Assembly: GCF_007004665.1 (NCBI RefSeq)
Contig: NZ_ML660056.1
Location: forward strand, 372,001-436,000
Direction: 5' to 3'
DNA length: 64,000 bases
From: Denitrobaculum tricleocarpae
GTDB lineage: Bacteria; Pseudomonadota; Alphaproteobacteria; Kiloniellales; Kiloniellaceae
Shown: positions 56,983 to 64,000 of the stretch, one piece after another
Position numbering within the stretch: position 1 is the first letter of the stretch
How the letters are laid out: every line of letters begins with the position of its first letter
Position numbers and translations under genes: made by a program
Notes under the pieces: generated by a model
Told to the model about the DNA's origin: nothing
The model's input: the letters and a program-made list of their open reading frames with translations, nothing else
Databases searched by the model: none

Positions 56983-57672
56983 TTACTGATTCTCAACCCG
57001 GCGGACCATTTTTTTGATCTCTTCACGAACAATCCGTTCGACCATGCTGGCCAAATTCGCGTCCAGCCAGAGCTTGAGCTCCGGCCGCAAAGCTTCACGG
57101 ACCAGGTCTTCGATCGTACGGCCATCACCGACCATAAGGGCACGCTGAGTCAGCGCAGCCTTTGCGATTTCCGAGAGTGCTGTGCTTGCCGCAACCTGAG
57201 TAGGTTCTGAAATCAGGCTCTCATCATCGGCAACCGGCGGCAAGTCCTCATCAGGCTCGAGAGCGACGTCCAGCGTCTCCGGCTCTGCCTCAGCCGCGAC
57301 CTCTTCGGGCTCAGGTTCGGGCTCGGGTTCCGGCTCGACTTCCGCTTCTCCGAAGTCATCATCAAGAATTGGCTTGGGCTCAGGGATTTCTTCTTCGGCC
57401 TCCGCCGCCTGTTCTTCTGGTTCAGCGCCTATTTCAGAGCCGTCCGGATTGACCTTCTCGGTCAACTCCAATTCCTCTTCCTCATCGTCGGCAGAATCTT
57501 CTCCGGCATCTGTATCGGCATCTTCCTGGGCATCTTCCTCTGGGGTTTCCGCCTCTGCGGCCTCCGCCTTTTCACCCTCACCTTCTTCGGGATCGTCTTC
57601 AGAAATGATCCGCCTGATGGAAGCGAGAATTTCCTCCATTGACGGTTCGTCTTGGTTCTGTTGATCACTCAT
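56983..57672 (-). CDS. popZ: PopZ-like polar organising protein (DUF2497)
   Basis: A 229-residue protein with the PopZ layout: a short N-terminal helix (SMEEILASIRRIISEDD), a very acidic, proline-rich disordered middle (about residues 27-150, including an EP dipeptide run) and C-terminal oligomerisation helices (RTIEDLVREALRPELKLWLDANLASMVERIVREEIKKMV). PopZ gathers chromosome-segregation and signalling proteins at the cell pole. The acidic linker is longer than in Caulobacter and would set the fluidity of the condensate. Confidence 0.9.
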   Translation of the reverse strand: MSDQQNQDEPSMEEILASIRRIISEDDPEEGEGEKAEAAEAETPEEDAQEDADTDAGEDSADDEEEELELTEKVNPDGSEIGAEPEEQAAEAEEEIPEPKPILDDDFGEAEVEPEPEPEPEPEEVAAEAEPETLDVALEPDEDLPPVADDESLISEPTQVAASTALSEIAKAALTQRALMVGDGRTIEDLVREALRPELKLWLDANLASMVERIVREEIKKMVRRVENQ

Positions 57673-57778
57673 CGATCAGGCATCCTGGTAAAAAAACAGA
57701 GTTAACATAACTGCAATAGCAAGCCGTTTGCCCCCACGGAATAACACAAGGTGGTTAACAACGGTTAAAGTGCTGAAT

Positions 57779-59182
57779 TTATTCTGTGCCAGGGGCGGTA
57801 ATACCGAACCACTTGTTCCGAACGGCGCGATAATCGGCTTCGACGTCATAAACCTCGACCGGCAATGCAATCTCGCCAGCGCTGAGCTGTCCGATCGCGG
57901 AGAGGACCTGATATCCGGCAACAACCTCATCGCGCTGCGCACCCACCAGGCTCACCTGCGCATTCAGAAGTTCCTGCTCGGCATCCAGGATATCCAGAAT
58001 GGTCCGCGCGCCGACCTCATTTTCCTGACGCACGCCTTCCAGAGCGATTTCAGCCGATGCAACCGCTGACTCGAAGGACCTGATCTGGGCCCGCGCCGTC
58101 TGGAGGTCTTCCCAGGCGGAAACTGCAATCTGTTCCGCCCGGCGGCGCTGCTCCTCGATCTCGACACGGCGTTGGCTGGAAATCTGCTTTGCGGCACGCA
58201 CCCGGCTGTAGACGCTGCCCTGCTGGTAAATCGGGATTGAGACCTGGGCGATAATGGAGGCGGAATCGGTCTCTGTATCAGAGTTGCTGACCTCGTCTTG
58301 GTGCGAGAGCGAGCCGACCAGGTTGACCTCCGGATAGAGTTCGCCTTTGACCTGACGCACATTCTTTTCCGCCGCACGCTCGGTAAAGACGGCGGAAGTT
58401 ACATCCGGGTTATTCTCGGTCGCCAGTGTAACAACCTCATCCTGAGTGGCCGGCAGATTGACCGGTACGGGCGGTGTCACCAGGGTGCCCGGAAATGACC
58501 CGATGACTTCCTGATACACCGCGCGACTGGTTGCAAGACTGCCTTCGGCGGCGATCCGATCCGAAACCGCAGTGGCCAGACGGGTTTCGGCCTGCGCCAC
58601 ATCGGTTCGGGTCACCTCACCGACTTCAAAGCGGTCGCCGGTTGCCTCCAACTGCTGACCGATGACGTCTTCATTGCTGATATTCAGCTGCAAAACGGCC
58701 TGATCCCGCCAGACGTCGGTGTAGCTTGTCGCCGCATTCAGCAGGACAGACTGCTCCGTGGAGCGGACAATCTCCCGCTGCGCCCTGACCTCGTTCTCGG
58801 CGCGTTCGGTCCCAGCAATGGTCCTGCCGCCCCTGTAAAGCGGTTGAGTTACATCTACGTTCGCCGTGAAGGGTGTGAGTGAGTCCTCGCTGTCAGTGGT
58901 ATCGGATTCAAACTCCGACCGGCGCTTACCAACCGATGTTCCGGCCGTGACGTTGGGCCGCCAGTTGGAGAGCTCCTGCGGGACGTTTTCGTTAACCGAG
59001 CGCAACTGCGCGCGGGCGGCGCGAAGCGTCGGGTTCGTGTCATAGGCTTGCGATAGAGCCTCGGGCAGGGTTTGCGCGACCGCGCCCGACGGAGTCCAGA
59101 GCATAACGGATGCGAGCGTTGCAAACACACCCAGTCGGCGGACCGTCTCGGACGATTTAGATTCTGCCGATTTCATTTTCAC
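57779..59182 (-). CDS. tolC: TolC-family outer membrane protein
   Basis: A 467-residue efflux/secretion channel. A signal peptide ends near AVAQ, and the mature protein shows the two-repeat helical layout (LPEALSQAYDTNPTLRAARAQL, QPLYRGGRT, then QVSIPIYQQGSVYSRVR and GARTILDILDAEQELLNAQVSLV). The start may be GTG 59180-59182 or ATG two codons later. It sits between popZ and a diverged PIMT-fold gene, as in many alphaproteobacteria. Confidence 0.93.
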   Translation of the reverse strand: MKMKSAESKSSETVRRLGVFATLASVMLWTPSGAVAQTLPEALSQAYDTNPTLRAARAQLRSVNENVPQELSNWRPNVTAGTSVGKRRSEFESDTTDSEDSLTPFTANVDVTQPLYRGGRTIAGTERAENEVRAQREIVRSTEQSVLLNAATSYTDVWRDQAVLQLNISNEDVIGQQLEATGDRFEVGEVTRTDVAQAETRLATAVSDRIAAEGSLATSRAVYQEVIGSFPGTLVTPPVPVNLPATQDEVVTLATENNPDVTSAVFTERAAEKNVRQVKGELYPEVNLVGSLSHQDEVSNSDTETDSASIIAQVSIPIYQQGSVYSRVRAAKQISSQRRVEIEEQRRRAEQIAVSAWEDLQTARAQIRSFESAVASAEIALEGVRQENEVGARTILDILDAEQELLNAQVSLVGAQRDEVVAGYQVLSAIGQLSAGEIALPVEVYDVEADYRAVRNKWFGITAPGTE

Positions 59183-59261
59183 CTAGCCGCTCCCAAATGC
59201 CGTTTAAAAATCTCTGCGGGCCCAAAACCCACCAGAGGATGTGTGGTCCTTGTCACCAAGG

Positions 59262-59918
59262 TCAAAATACAAATTCGTCTTTTCGTTCGAACCCGCTGAG
59301 GATCGGTGTTGAGGCATCGAAAAGCGGTCTGGCGGATACATTGGCGCCAACGCGCTGCATAAGCGTGGCCCGCCCCACACCACCCTCGTCTTGTATCACG
59401 GCAGCCAACCGTCCGCCTTCTGCCAGCTGTTCGATGACGGATGCGGGAACTGCCGTAACCGCACCACTGAAGAGGATAACATCATAAGGCGCCTGTTTGG
59501 CATAGCCTGCCGTCATCGCGCCCGTGACGACGACCGCATTGTCAATCCCCATATCGTTCAGGGTCTCATTGGCAGTCTCGACCAGCGCCTCGTCACTATC
59601 GAGTCCGACCACCGTTGCCGCAATCTGCGCAAGGATCGCCGTGCCGTAGCCTCTTGCGGCGCCGACCTCCAGGACAATGTCCTCGCTTGTCGGAGCCGCG
59701 GCTTGGATCAGCCGCGCCAAAACCATGGGCTCCATGACATAACGCCCATCGCCTATGGCGAGGTCTTCATCAACATAGGCAATGCCGCGGAGCGTCTCGG
59801 GCAGGAAGACTTCTCGGGGGATGGTCTCAAAGCTCTCGATCACCTTCAGGTCGGTCACCTTGTTGGTCCGAAGCTGGCTATCCACCATCGTTGCGCGGGC
59901 CGCATTGAAATCGGTCAT
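59262..59918 (-). CDS. PIMT-fold methyltransferase, divergent from Pcm
   Basis: A 218-residue protein of the isoaspartyl methyltransferase fold (MVDSQLRTNKVTD and VIESFETIPREVFLPE are family-like). The substrate-binding Ser-Gln-Pro of true Pcm is replaced (GDGRYVMEPMVLA), and motif I reads VLEVGAARGYGTAIL instead of GTGSGYQ. It may therefore methylate something else or be inactive. ATG at 59918 is chosen over a longer frame. A canonical pcm is at 32.5 kb. Confidence 0.85.
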   Translation of the reverse strand: MTDFNAARATMVDSQLRTNKVTDLKVIESFETIPREVFLPETLRGIAYVDEDLAIGDGRYVMEPMVLARLIQAAAPTSEDIVLEVGAARGYGTAILAQIAATVVGLDSDEALVETANETLNDMGIDNAVVVTGAMTAGYAKQAPYDVILFSGAVTAVPASVIEQLAEGGRLAAVIQDEGGVGRATLMQRVGANVSARPLFDASTPILSGFERKDEFVF

Positions 59919-60097
59919 TTCTGTCTCGTCATCTGCTTGCAGTACAGGCACGAAGCCGCGAATCTTCCATACGCGAGGTCTCTGCGTCGTTATATGACGG
60001 GCATCGGACGATGACAATCGCTCAGACAGCCCCGAGCAATGCCAATACACCCGAATTCACCCGACCCACTGCGGCCCCGTTAATCGCACTTGACCGC

Positions 60098-60126
60098 TTG
60101 ACCCCGATAATCCCTCTCTTTATACC
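60098..60126 (+). promoter_or_regulatory. Promoter of tRNA-Cys
   Basis: TTGACC-N17-TATACC, with the -10 box ending 54 nt before the tRNA. This is a strong fit to the housekeeping consensus. Confidence 0.7.
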
Positions 60127-60180
60127 TCGCGTCTCAGTCGTTTTACCTGTTGTTCTATTGCCACAGGTACAGACTGCTGA

Positions 60181-60254
60181 GGCCCGGTAGCAGAGTGGTT
60201 ATGCAGAGGATTGCAAATCCTTGTACGTCGGTTCGATTCCGGCCCGGGCCTCCA
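60181..60254 (+). tRNA. tRNA-Cys (anticodon GCA)
   Basis: A 74-nt cloverleaf with encoded CCA. Acceptor GGCCCGG pairs with CCGGGCC, the anticodon loop is TTGCAAA with GCA, and the T-arm has GGTTCGATTCC. Confidence 0.96.
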
Positions 60255-60772
60255 GATTTCTCCCCGACCTGTCCGGCTCCCTTCCTTGATAGGGACTTTA
60301 AGGTGAAAGCATCCCGGAGTCGGGCCTCACCTCAGGTAGTGAAAAGAACCCTTCCAATCCGTTTCCAAGGGAACATGACCCCTGTCCGTTCCTGCTCAGC
60401 TATGCCAAACCTGCATTTTCATATAGTCTTGCGCTCGGAAACGCTCGGTAACACCGCTTACCGGAAACGGATCTTGTCTGAAACAACACCGGAACACTGG
60501 GATGTTGAGAGAGAGCATTGCGGTCTGTTTGCCCGAGCGCCTGCATCCCATCAGCCGGGTCTATCTGGAAAACTGGCTGTCCGGCGATCTCTCGACAGCT
60601 GAATTCCTGAGGTGGTTTCACATGCCCAACTCCGATTACATCGCGGTTGCGAACTGTATCCTGACCGTGGCGGCTGGCGCCTGATAAACAGGTTTCAATG
60701 CCTGCCGCGCAACGCAAGAGTCCCGAATGAATCGGGACCGTCATAAAAAATGAAAAAAAGCCCCCAAACCAT
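60255..60772. other. Spacer between tRNA-Cys and the tRNA-Asn promoter
   Basis: About 0.5 kb without a convincing gene. A 60-codon plus-strand frame (60502-60684, MLRESIAVCLPERL) has no clear ribosome binding site or domain. It is followed by a hairpin GTCCCGA-ATGAA-TCGGGAC (60720-60738) without a T-run, so a small protein or RNA gene cannot be excluded. Confidence 0.4.
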
Positions 60773-60801
60773 TTGCAGCCCTGCGAGGTGTTTGATATAA
60801 C
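60773..60801 (+). promoter_or_regulatory. Promoter of tRNA-Asn
   Basis: TTGCAG-N17-TATAAC, with the -10 box ending 59 nt before the tRNA. Confidence 0.7.
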
Positions 60802-60860
60802 CCCGCCGCTCCCACTTGGGAGCAACACCGGCCTTCCGGCCCCTTGCCGGAGTCCTTTGT

Positions 60861-60936
60861 TCCGCGGTAGCTCAGTTGGTAGAGCAGGTGGCTGTTAACC
60901 ACCTTGTCGCAGGTTCGAGTCCTGCCCGCGGAGCCA
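60861..60936 (+). tRNA. tRNA-Asn (anticodon GTT)
   Basis: A 76-nt cloverleaf with encoded CCA. Acceptor TCCGCGG pairs with CCGCGGA, the anticodon loop is CTGTTAA with GTT, and the T-arm has GGTTCGAGTCC. Confidence 0.97.
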
Positions 60937-60977
60937 ATTCTCTGGCTTTTTGTCCTCATTCCCCAGTTGACTTGATC

Positions 60978-62954
60978 TTAGTTCACCGCGCGGTCGGTCG
61001 CAGTGGTATCCAGAACCAGGATGCAATCCTGACCTGTACTCTTTATCTTGGCGCAGGCTACGGACATGGTTTCACGGTCCGCACCGACTTCGGTCATAAC
61101 GCGGAAGTAACCCGTGCCAGCGATCTCCGCTTTATGAACCCTCAAGTCGAAACCCTTCAGCAGATCCTGGAAAGCCGCTTCGAACTGCTGATGAAGTTGA
61201 GACGCCTCCTCGGCCGAGCGCAGGGCCGCCAATTGAATGAGAAAGCGGTCTTCGAGAGGCTCGCTCTGACTTGCCGGTCGCGCCGAGTCTACTGACTTCA
61301 AGAGACTCTCCGGTTCTGGCAGCAGTTCGTTCCCGGAATCCGCCCTCTCGACGGCACCGGGATCCGTTGCAGTTGGTGCCACAGCGGTCGTCAGCTCACC
61401 GGGCTGCAATTGATTGGGAATGACTGTCTCCGGACTCGATTTGCCAGCCGCGACATCCGAGGCCGGTTGAAAGAGAGCCTCTTCAGCAAGCGATTTGTCG
61501 TCAGAGGCTGTGAGCGCTGCCGCAATGACCTCCGGCAGCTGTTCGATGCTCTCCTTCTCCACGACGTTCCGGGCAAGCGTTAGAGTCTCATCCTGCGGAG
61601 CCAACGTCTCCGGCACTTGAAACAGAAGACCTGCCGGCAAGGCAACCGCGACCAGGACGATAGAGGCCGCCAGACCATATCGGGCCAGTGGCGCGGGTCG
61701 TCTGCGAGGAATGACAGTATCGCGCGGCGGTGAAAGACCGACGGCGTCATCCTCTAAATGGTCTTCAGTTTCCTCCGTTGAATGCGGCAGAGTCTCGAAC
61801 AGCTCCTCTTCGGAACTCTCTCGCTGGCTACCCTTCTCTTCAACCTCGGGATCGGAGGGCGCATCCTCTATATAAATTCCTTCTTCAGTTAAGGCGTCGG
61901 AAAGCCCGGCGATGGAAGCCCCGTTCTCGCCAGCTGCCATTGCTTCTCCCGGCTCGAGATCTGCCTTTGACTCCGGCTCAGGGTCACTTAATGAATCGGA
62001 TAATGGTTCGATGGCGCTTTCATTGACAGAGGACTCACCGTGGAGAATTCGGGCGTCAGGCGTTTCCGTCACTTCACTGGCTGAAGCGATCTCGCTCTCT
62101 TCCGGAGTCCTGGCATCCGGCACCCCGGCAAGGACCGTCAACAGACCCTCGTCCATCATATCCCGGGCAACGGCAGCCACCGCCTCGTGATCGATACGCT
62201 GCAGCTGCTCCAGGAAGCCATGCAACAACAGACGGTCACAGATGACGTTGATGCGCCTCGGAACGCCGTCACTCAAGAGATGGATTGCTTCGAGAGCAGG
62301 GTCGGAAAATTCAGGCTTACCGCTCCAGTTTGCAAAGCTGAGACGATGATAGATATAGCTGCGCGTATCGTCGGCATGCAGCGCACCGAGATGACAGGAT
62401 GTGACCACTCTCTGCCTGAGTTGTTCCATCCGCTCATCGGCCAGAGTCTCCCTGAACTCCGGCTGCCCGACCAGAAAGATCTGCAACAGCGATTCGCCAG
62501 GCAGGCTGAAGTTAGAGAGCATCCTGAGTTCCTCAAGCGAGGACTCCGGCAGATTTTGAACCTCATCGACGAAGAGGATCGGACGGCGGCTCAGCGCCCG
62601 CTCTTCCTCGAGAAAGGTACGGATCCCCATGAGCAAAGAGGCTTTGTTTTCGGCTTCCGGTTCAATGCCGAAGGTTGCCGCGATAAGGGGCAGCAGATCC
62701 TCGTGCTGGACGAGCGACGTTACGATGGTCCCGGTGACGTAGCGTGATTCTTCCAGCTCGGAGAGAATGCGATTGACCAGCGTGGTCTTTCCGGCGCCAA
62801 CCTCGCCTGTGATGACGACAAAGCCCTCGTTCCGGTTCAACGCATATCGCAAATGCGCCAACGCCTTTTTGTGCGGTTCGGCCACATAGAAGAACCGGTG
62901 GTCGGGGTTCAGGCGGAACGGGCTCCCCTTCAGGTCGTAGTATTCAGTGTACAT
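60978..62954 (-). CDS. ExeA-like AAA ATPase fused to a SPOR domain
   Basis: A 658-residue protein. The N-terminal ExeA/MshM-type ATPase (about residues 1-275) has MYTEYYDLKGSPFRLNPD, Walker A TGEVGAGKTT and Walker B PILFVDEVQNL. A long acidic linker is followed by one membrane helix (about 421-444), another linker and a C-terminal SPOR domain (about 567-650, EDRFLIQLAALRSAEE). ATP hydrolysis inside the cell is thus linked to binding of denuded peptidoglycan outside. Such proteins are proposed to help open the wall or position secretion or division machines; the partner here is unknown. The TAXI gene lies 56 nt upstream. Confidence 0.88.
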   Translation of the reverse strand: MYTEYYDLKGSPFRLNPDHRFFYVAEPHKKALAHLRYALNRNEGFVVITGEVGAGKTTLVNRILSELEESRYVTGTIVTSLVQHEDLLPLIAATFGIEPEAENKASLLMGIRTFLEEERALSRRPILFVDEVQNLPESSLEELRMLSNFSLPGESLLQIFLVGQPEFRETLADERMEQLRQRVVTSCHLGALHADDTRSYIYHRLSFANWSGKPEFSDPALEAIHLLSDGVPRRINVICDRLLLHGFLEQLQRIDHEAVAAVARDMMDEGLLTVLAGVPDARTPEESEIASASEVTETPDARILHGESSVNESAIEPLSDSLSDPEPESKADLEPGEAMAAGENGASIAGLSDALTEEGIYIEDAPSDPEVEEKGSQRESSEEELFETLPHSTEETEDHLEDDAVGLSPPRDTVIPRRRPAPLARYGLAASIVLVAVALPAGLLFQVPETLAPQDETLTLARNVVEKESIEQLPEVIAAALTASDDKSLAEEALFQPASDVAAGKSSPETVIPNQLQPGELTTAVAPTATDPGAVERADSGNELLPEPESLLKSVDSARPASQSEPLEDRFLIQLAALRSAEEASQLHQQFEAAFQDLLKGFDLRVHKAEIAGTGYFRVMTEVGADRETMSVACAKIKSTGQDCILVLDTTATDRAVN

Positions 62955-63010
62955 ATTGGCTCGCCGATAACGCGCCTCTCAGCCCTGGCGCAGAAAAACC
63001 TGGTCTCGCG

Positions 63011-64000
63011 CTATTGGCTTTGACTTGCCTGCCAAAGCTGGAAAAGTTTGAAGAGTTCTTCCTTGCTGGCGTCATCTGACAGCTTCTCGGACAGAGAAGA
63101 CTCCTGACTGGCCAGGAAAGCTTCGAACGCGGTCTTGGAGCTGTCGGTCTCGTCTCCGGCCACGATGTTTTTCGCCAGCCAATCTTCCGCAGGCTGATAA
63201 CGATTCCAGCCGGGCACGACAGCCGTCAGGCTGACCTCCCGCCATTTGCGATGGCGCGGCGCCTGCTGAAATTCGGCAAACTTCGAAAAGAAGGCATCGA
63301 TAAAGTTGATCGTCTTCTGCCTCCGCGGATGGTCTTGAGGCCAGTTGTAGACCGCCATCACGGCGCCCACCGCCAGGGTCTTGACCGCCTCGCCTTCCGC
63401 GATGAGCTGCGGATAGTCATCGTGGGAAAAACGGGATGGCAGATAGGTCTCGAGAATTTTTTCCGTTAGCGGGATCGGGAGCAACTGCAGCCCGTTGCCG
63501 GCCTCAAAGCTGTTGAAGAGCTGCGCCGGTTTGCCCGCGACATACACCAGTCCCGCAATCTCGCCGGACTTGACCTTCTCCAGGGCCAGCCCCTGGTCGA
63601 AGCTGACAGGCTCAGGTGCGACCCCGAGACGGTCGAAGACGATGGAAGCGGTCATGAAGGTGCCGCTGCCCCGTACCCCGAAATTGACCTTCTTTCCCGC
63701 CAGGTCTTCGACACTTTTAATGTCTTTCGAGACCAGAAGGTGAAATTCTTCATTGTAGAGCTTGGTGATGTAATGAACCCGGTTGTCGATCGTCGGATGC
63801 CGGTTCGATTCCTTGACGAAGGCGAAAACGTCGGATTGCACAATGCCGATATCGATGCCGCGCAGATAAAGAATGTCGTCGATGTTCTGGACCGAGCCTT
63901 TGCCCATGATCGGAAGGACACGCAGATCCTCGTTGTTGTCCAGCACCGAGGCGAGATCCGTTGCGATCCGGATGTAGGTTCCATTGATCCCGCCCGAGAT
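63011..64000 (-). CDS. TAXI-family TRAP solute-binding protein (N-terminus beyond right edge)
   Basis: The frame is open to the window edge, so the signal peptide and first residues are missing; 329 residues are visible, ending at the stop at 63011. SGGINGTYIRIATDLAS at the edge, followed by DIGIVQSDVFAFV and the segment KKVNFGVRGSGTFMTASIVFDRLG, are TAXI ligand-site motifs. The C-terminus (WREVSLTAVVPGW...) is longer than usual. No TRAP permease is visible. It is in the same direction as the ATPase-SPOR gene, 56 nt apart, and probably shares its transcript. Confidence 0.88.
   Translation of the reverse strand: MSGGINGTYIRIATDLASVLDNNEDLRVLPIMGKGSVQNIDDILYLRGIDIGIVQSDVFAFVKESNRHPTIDNRVHYITKLYNEEFHLLVSKDIKSVEDLAGKKVNFGVRGSGTFMTASIVFDRLGVAPEPVSFDQGLALEKVKSGEIAGLVYVAGKPAQLFNSFEAGNGLQLLPIPLTEKILETYLPSRFSHDDYPQLIAEGEAVKTLAVGAVMAVYNWPQDHPRRQKTINFIDAFFSKFAEFQQAPRHRKWREVSLTAVVPGWNRYQPAEDWLAKNIVAGDETDSSKTAFEAFLASQESSLSEKLSDDASKEELFKLFQLWQASQSQ

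Noticed and set aside
57300-57345. Short tandem-like DNA repeat (gctcgg/ggttc units)
   Set aside because: It encodes the EP dipeptide run of the PopZ-like protein, so it is a coding low-complexity tract and not an independent repeat element.
1-64000. CRISPR array, insertion sequence, prophage or integron
   Set aside because: No spaced direct repeats, transposase, integrase or phage structural genes were seen on either strand.

Overview
This window comes from an alphaproteobacterial chromosome. The by-eye base composition is moderately GC-rich. The gene order fits the Rhodospirillales/Kiloniellales side of the class, but no rRNA or marker phylogeny was available, so that placement is inference. 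The evidence is the alphaproteobacterial run dgt-argS-SPOR-nagZ-scpA-scpB-tatABC-serS-surE-pcm-nlpD-DUF815-yajC-secDF, the neighbouring valS-popZ-tolC block, and an ssb/uvrA divergon with an alphaproteobacterial-type LexA-like box. I see no IS element, prophage, rRNA or CRISPR array.

Layout. 1-1334: a LacI-type regulator feeding into a sugar-type ABC binding protein that runs off the left edge, with a perfect 14-bp operator just upstream. 1.5-4.6 kb: a ribbon-helix-helix protein, glyoxalase I, and a Tat-exported subunit-3/GMC flavoprotein dehydrogenase pair. 5.0-7.9 kb: a tightly overlapping four-gene operon with an arylsulfotransferase, two small membrane proteins and a P-loop sulfotransferase. 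8-12 kb: tRNA-Lys, coaD, gyrA. 12.4-16.3 kb: a periplasmic binding protein coupled to a hybrid histidine kinase. 16.3-23.5 kb: elaA-type GNAT, ssb, uvrA, GNAT, a TAXI lipoprotein and trmFO.

23.8-46 kb is almost entirely minus strand and is the conserved housekeeping block. It covers dNTP hydrolysis, arginyl- and seryl-tRNA synthesis, chromosome condensation (ScpAB), Tat and Sec export, and envelope division or wall factors (SPOR, NagZ, NlpD-like). It also carries two homologues of mitochondrial complex I assembly factors (NDUFAF3-like and NDUFAF6-like). A plus-strand sodB-ompA pair sits between those two.

46-53 kb: erpA, xthA, a rhomboid protease, an unknown protein, an orphan CheZ-like phosphatase, ilvD, and then three tandem paralogues of a small exported four-cysteine protein that I cannot assign to any known family. 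53.4-60 kb: a DDAH-like amidinohydrolase, valS, popZ, tolC and a divergent isoaspartyl-methyltransferase homologue. 60-64 kb: tRNA-Cys and tRNA-Asn with clear promoters, an ExeA-like ATPase fused to a SPOR domain, and a TAXI binding protein running off the right edge.

The best candidates for undescribed biology are the four-cysteine triplet (51.8-53.2 kb), the double-sulfotransferase membrane operon (5.0-7.9 kb) and the binding protein/hybrid kinase pair (12.4-16.3 kb).
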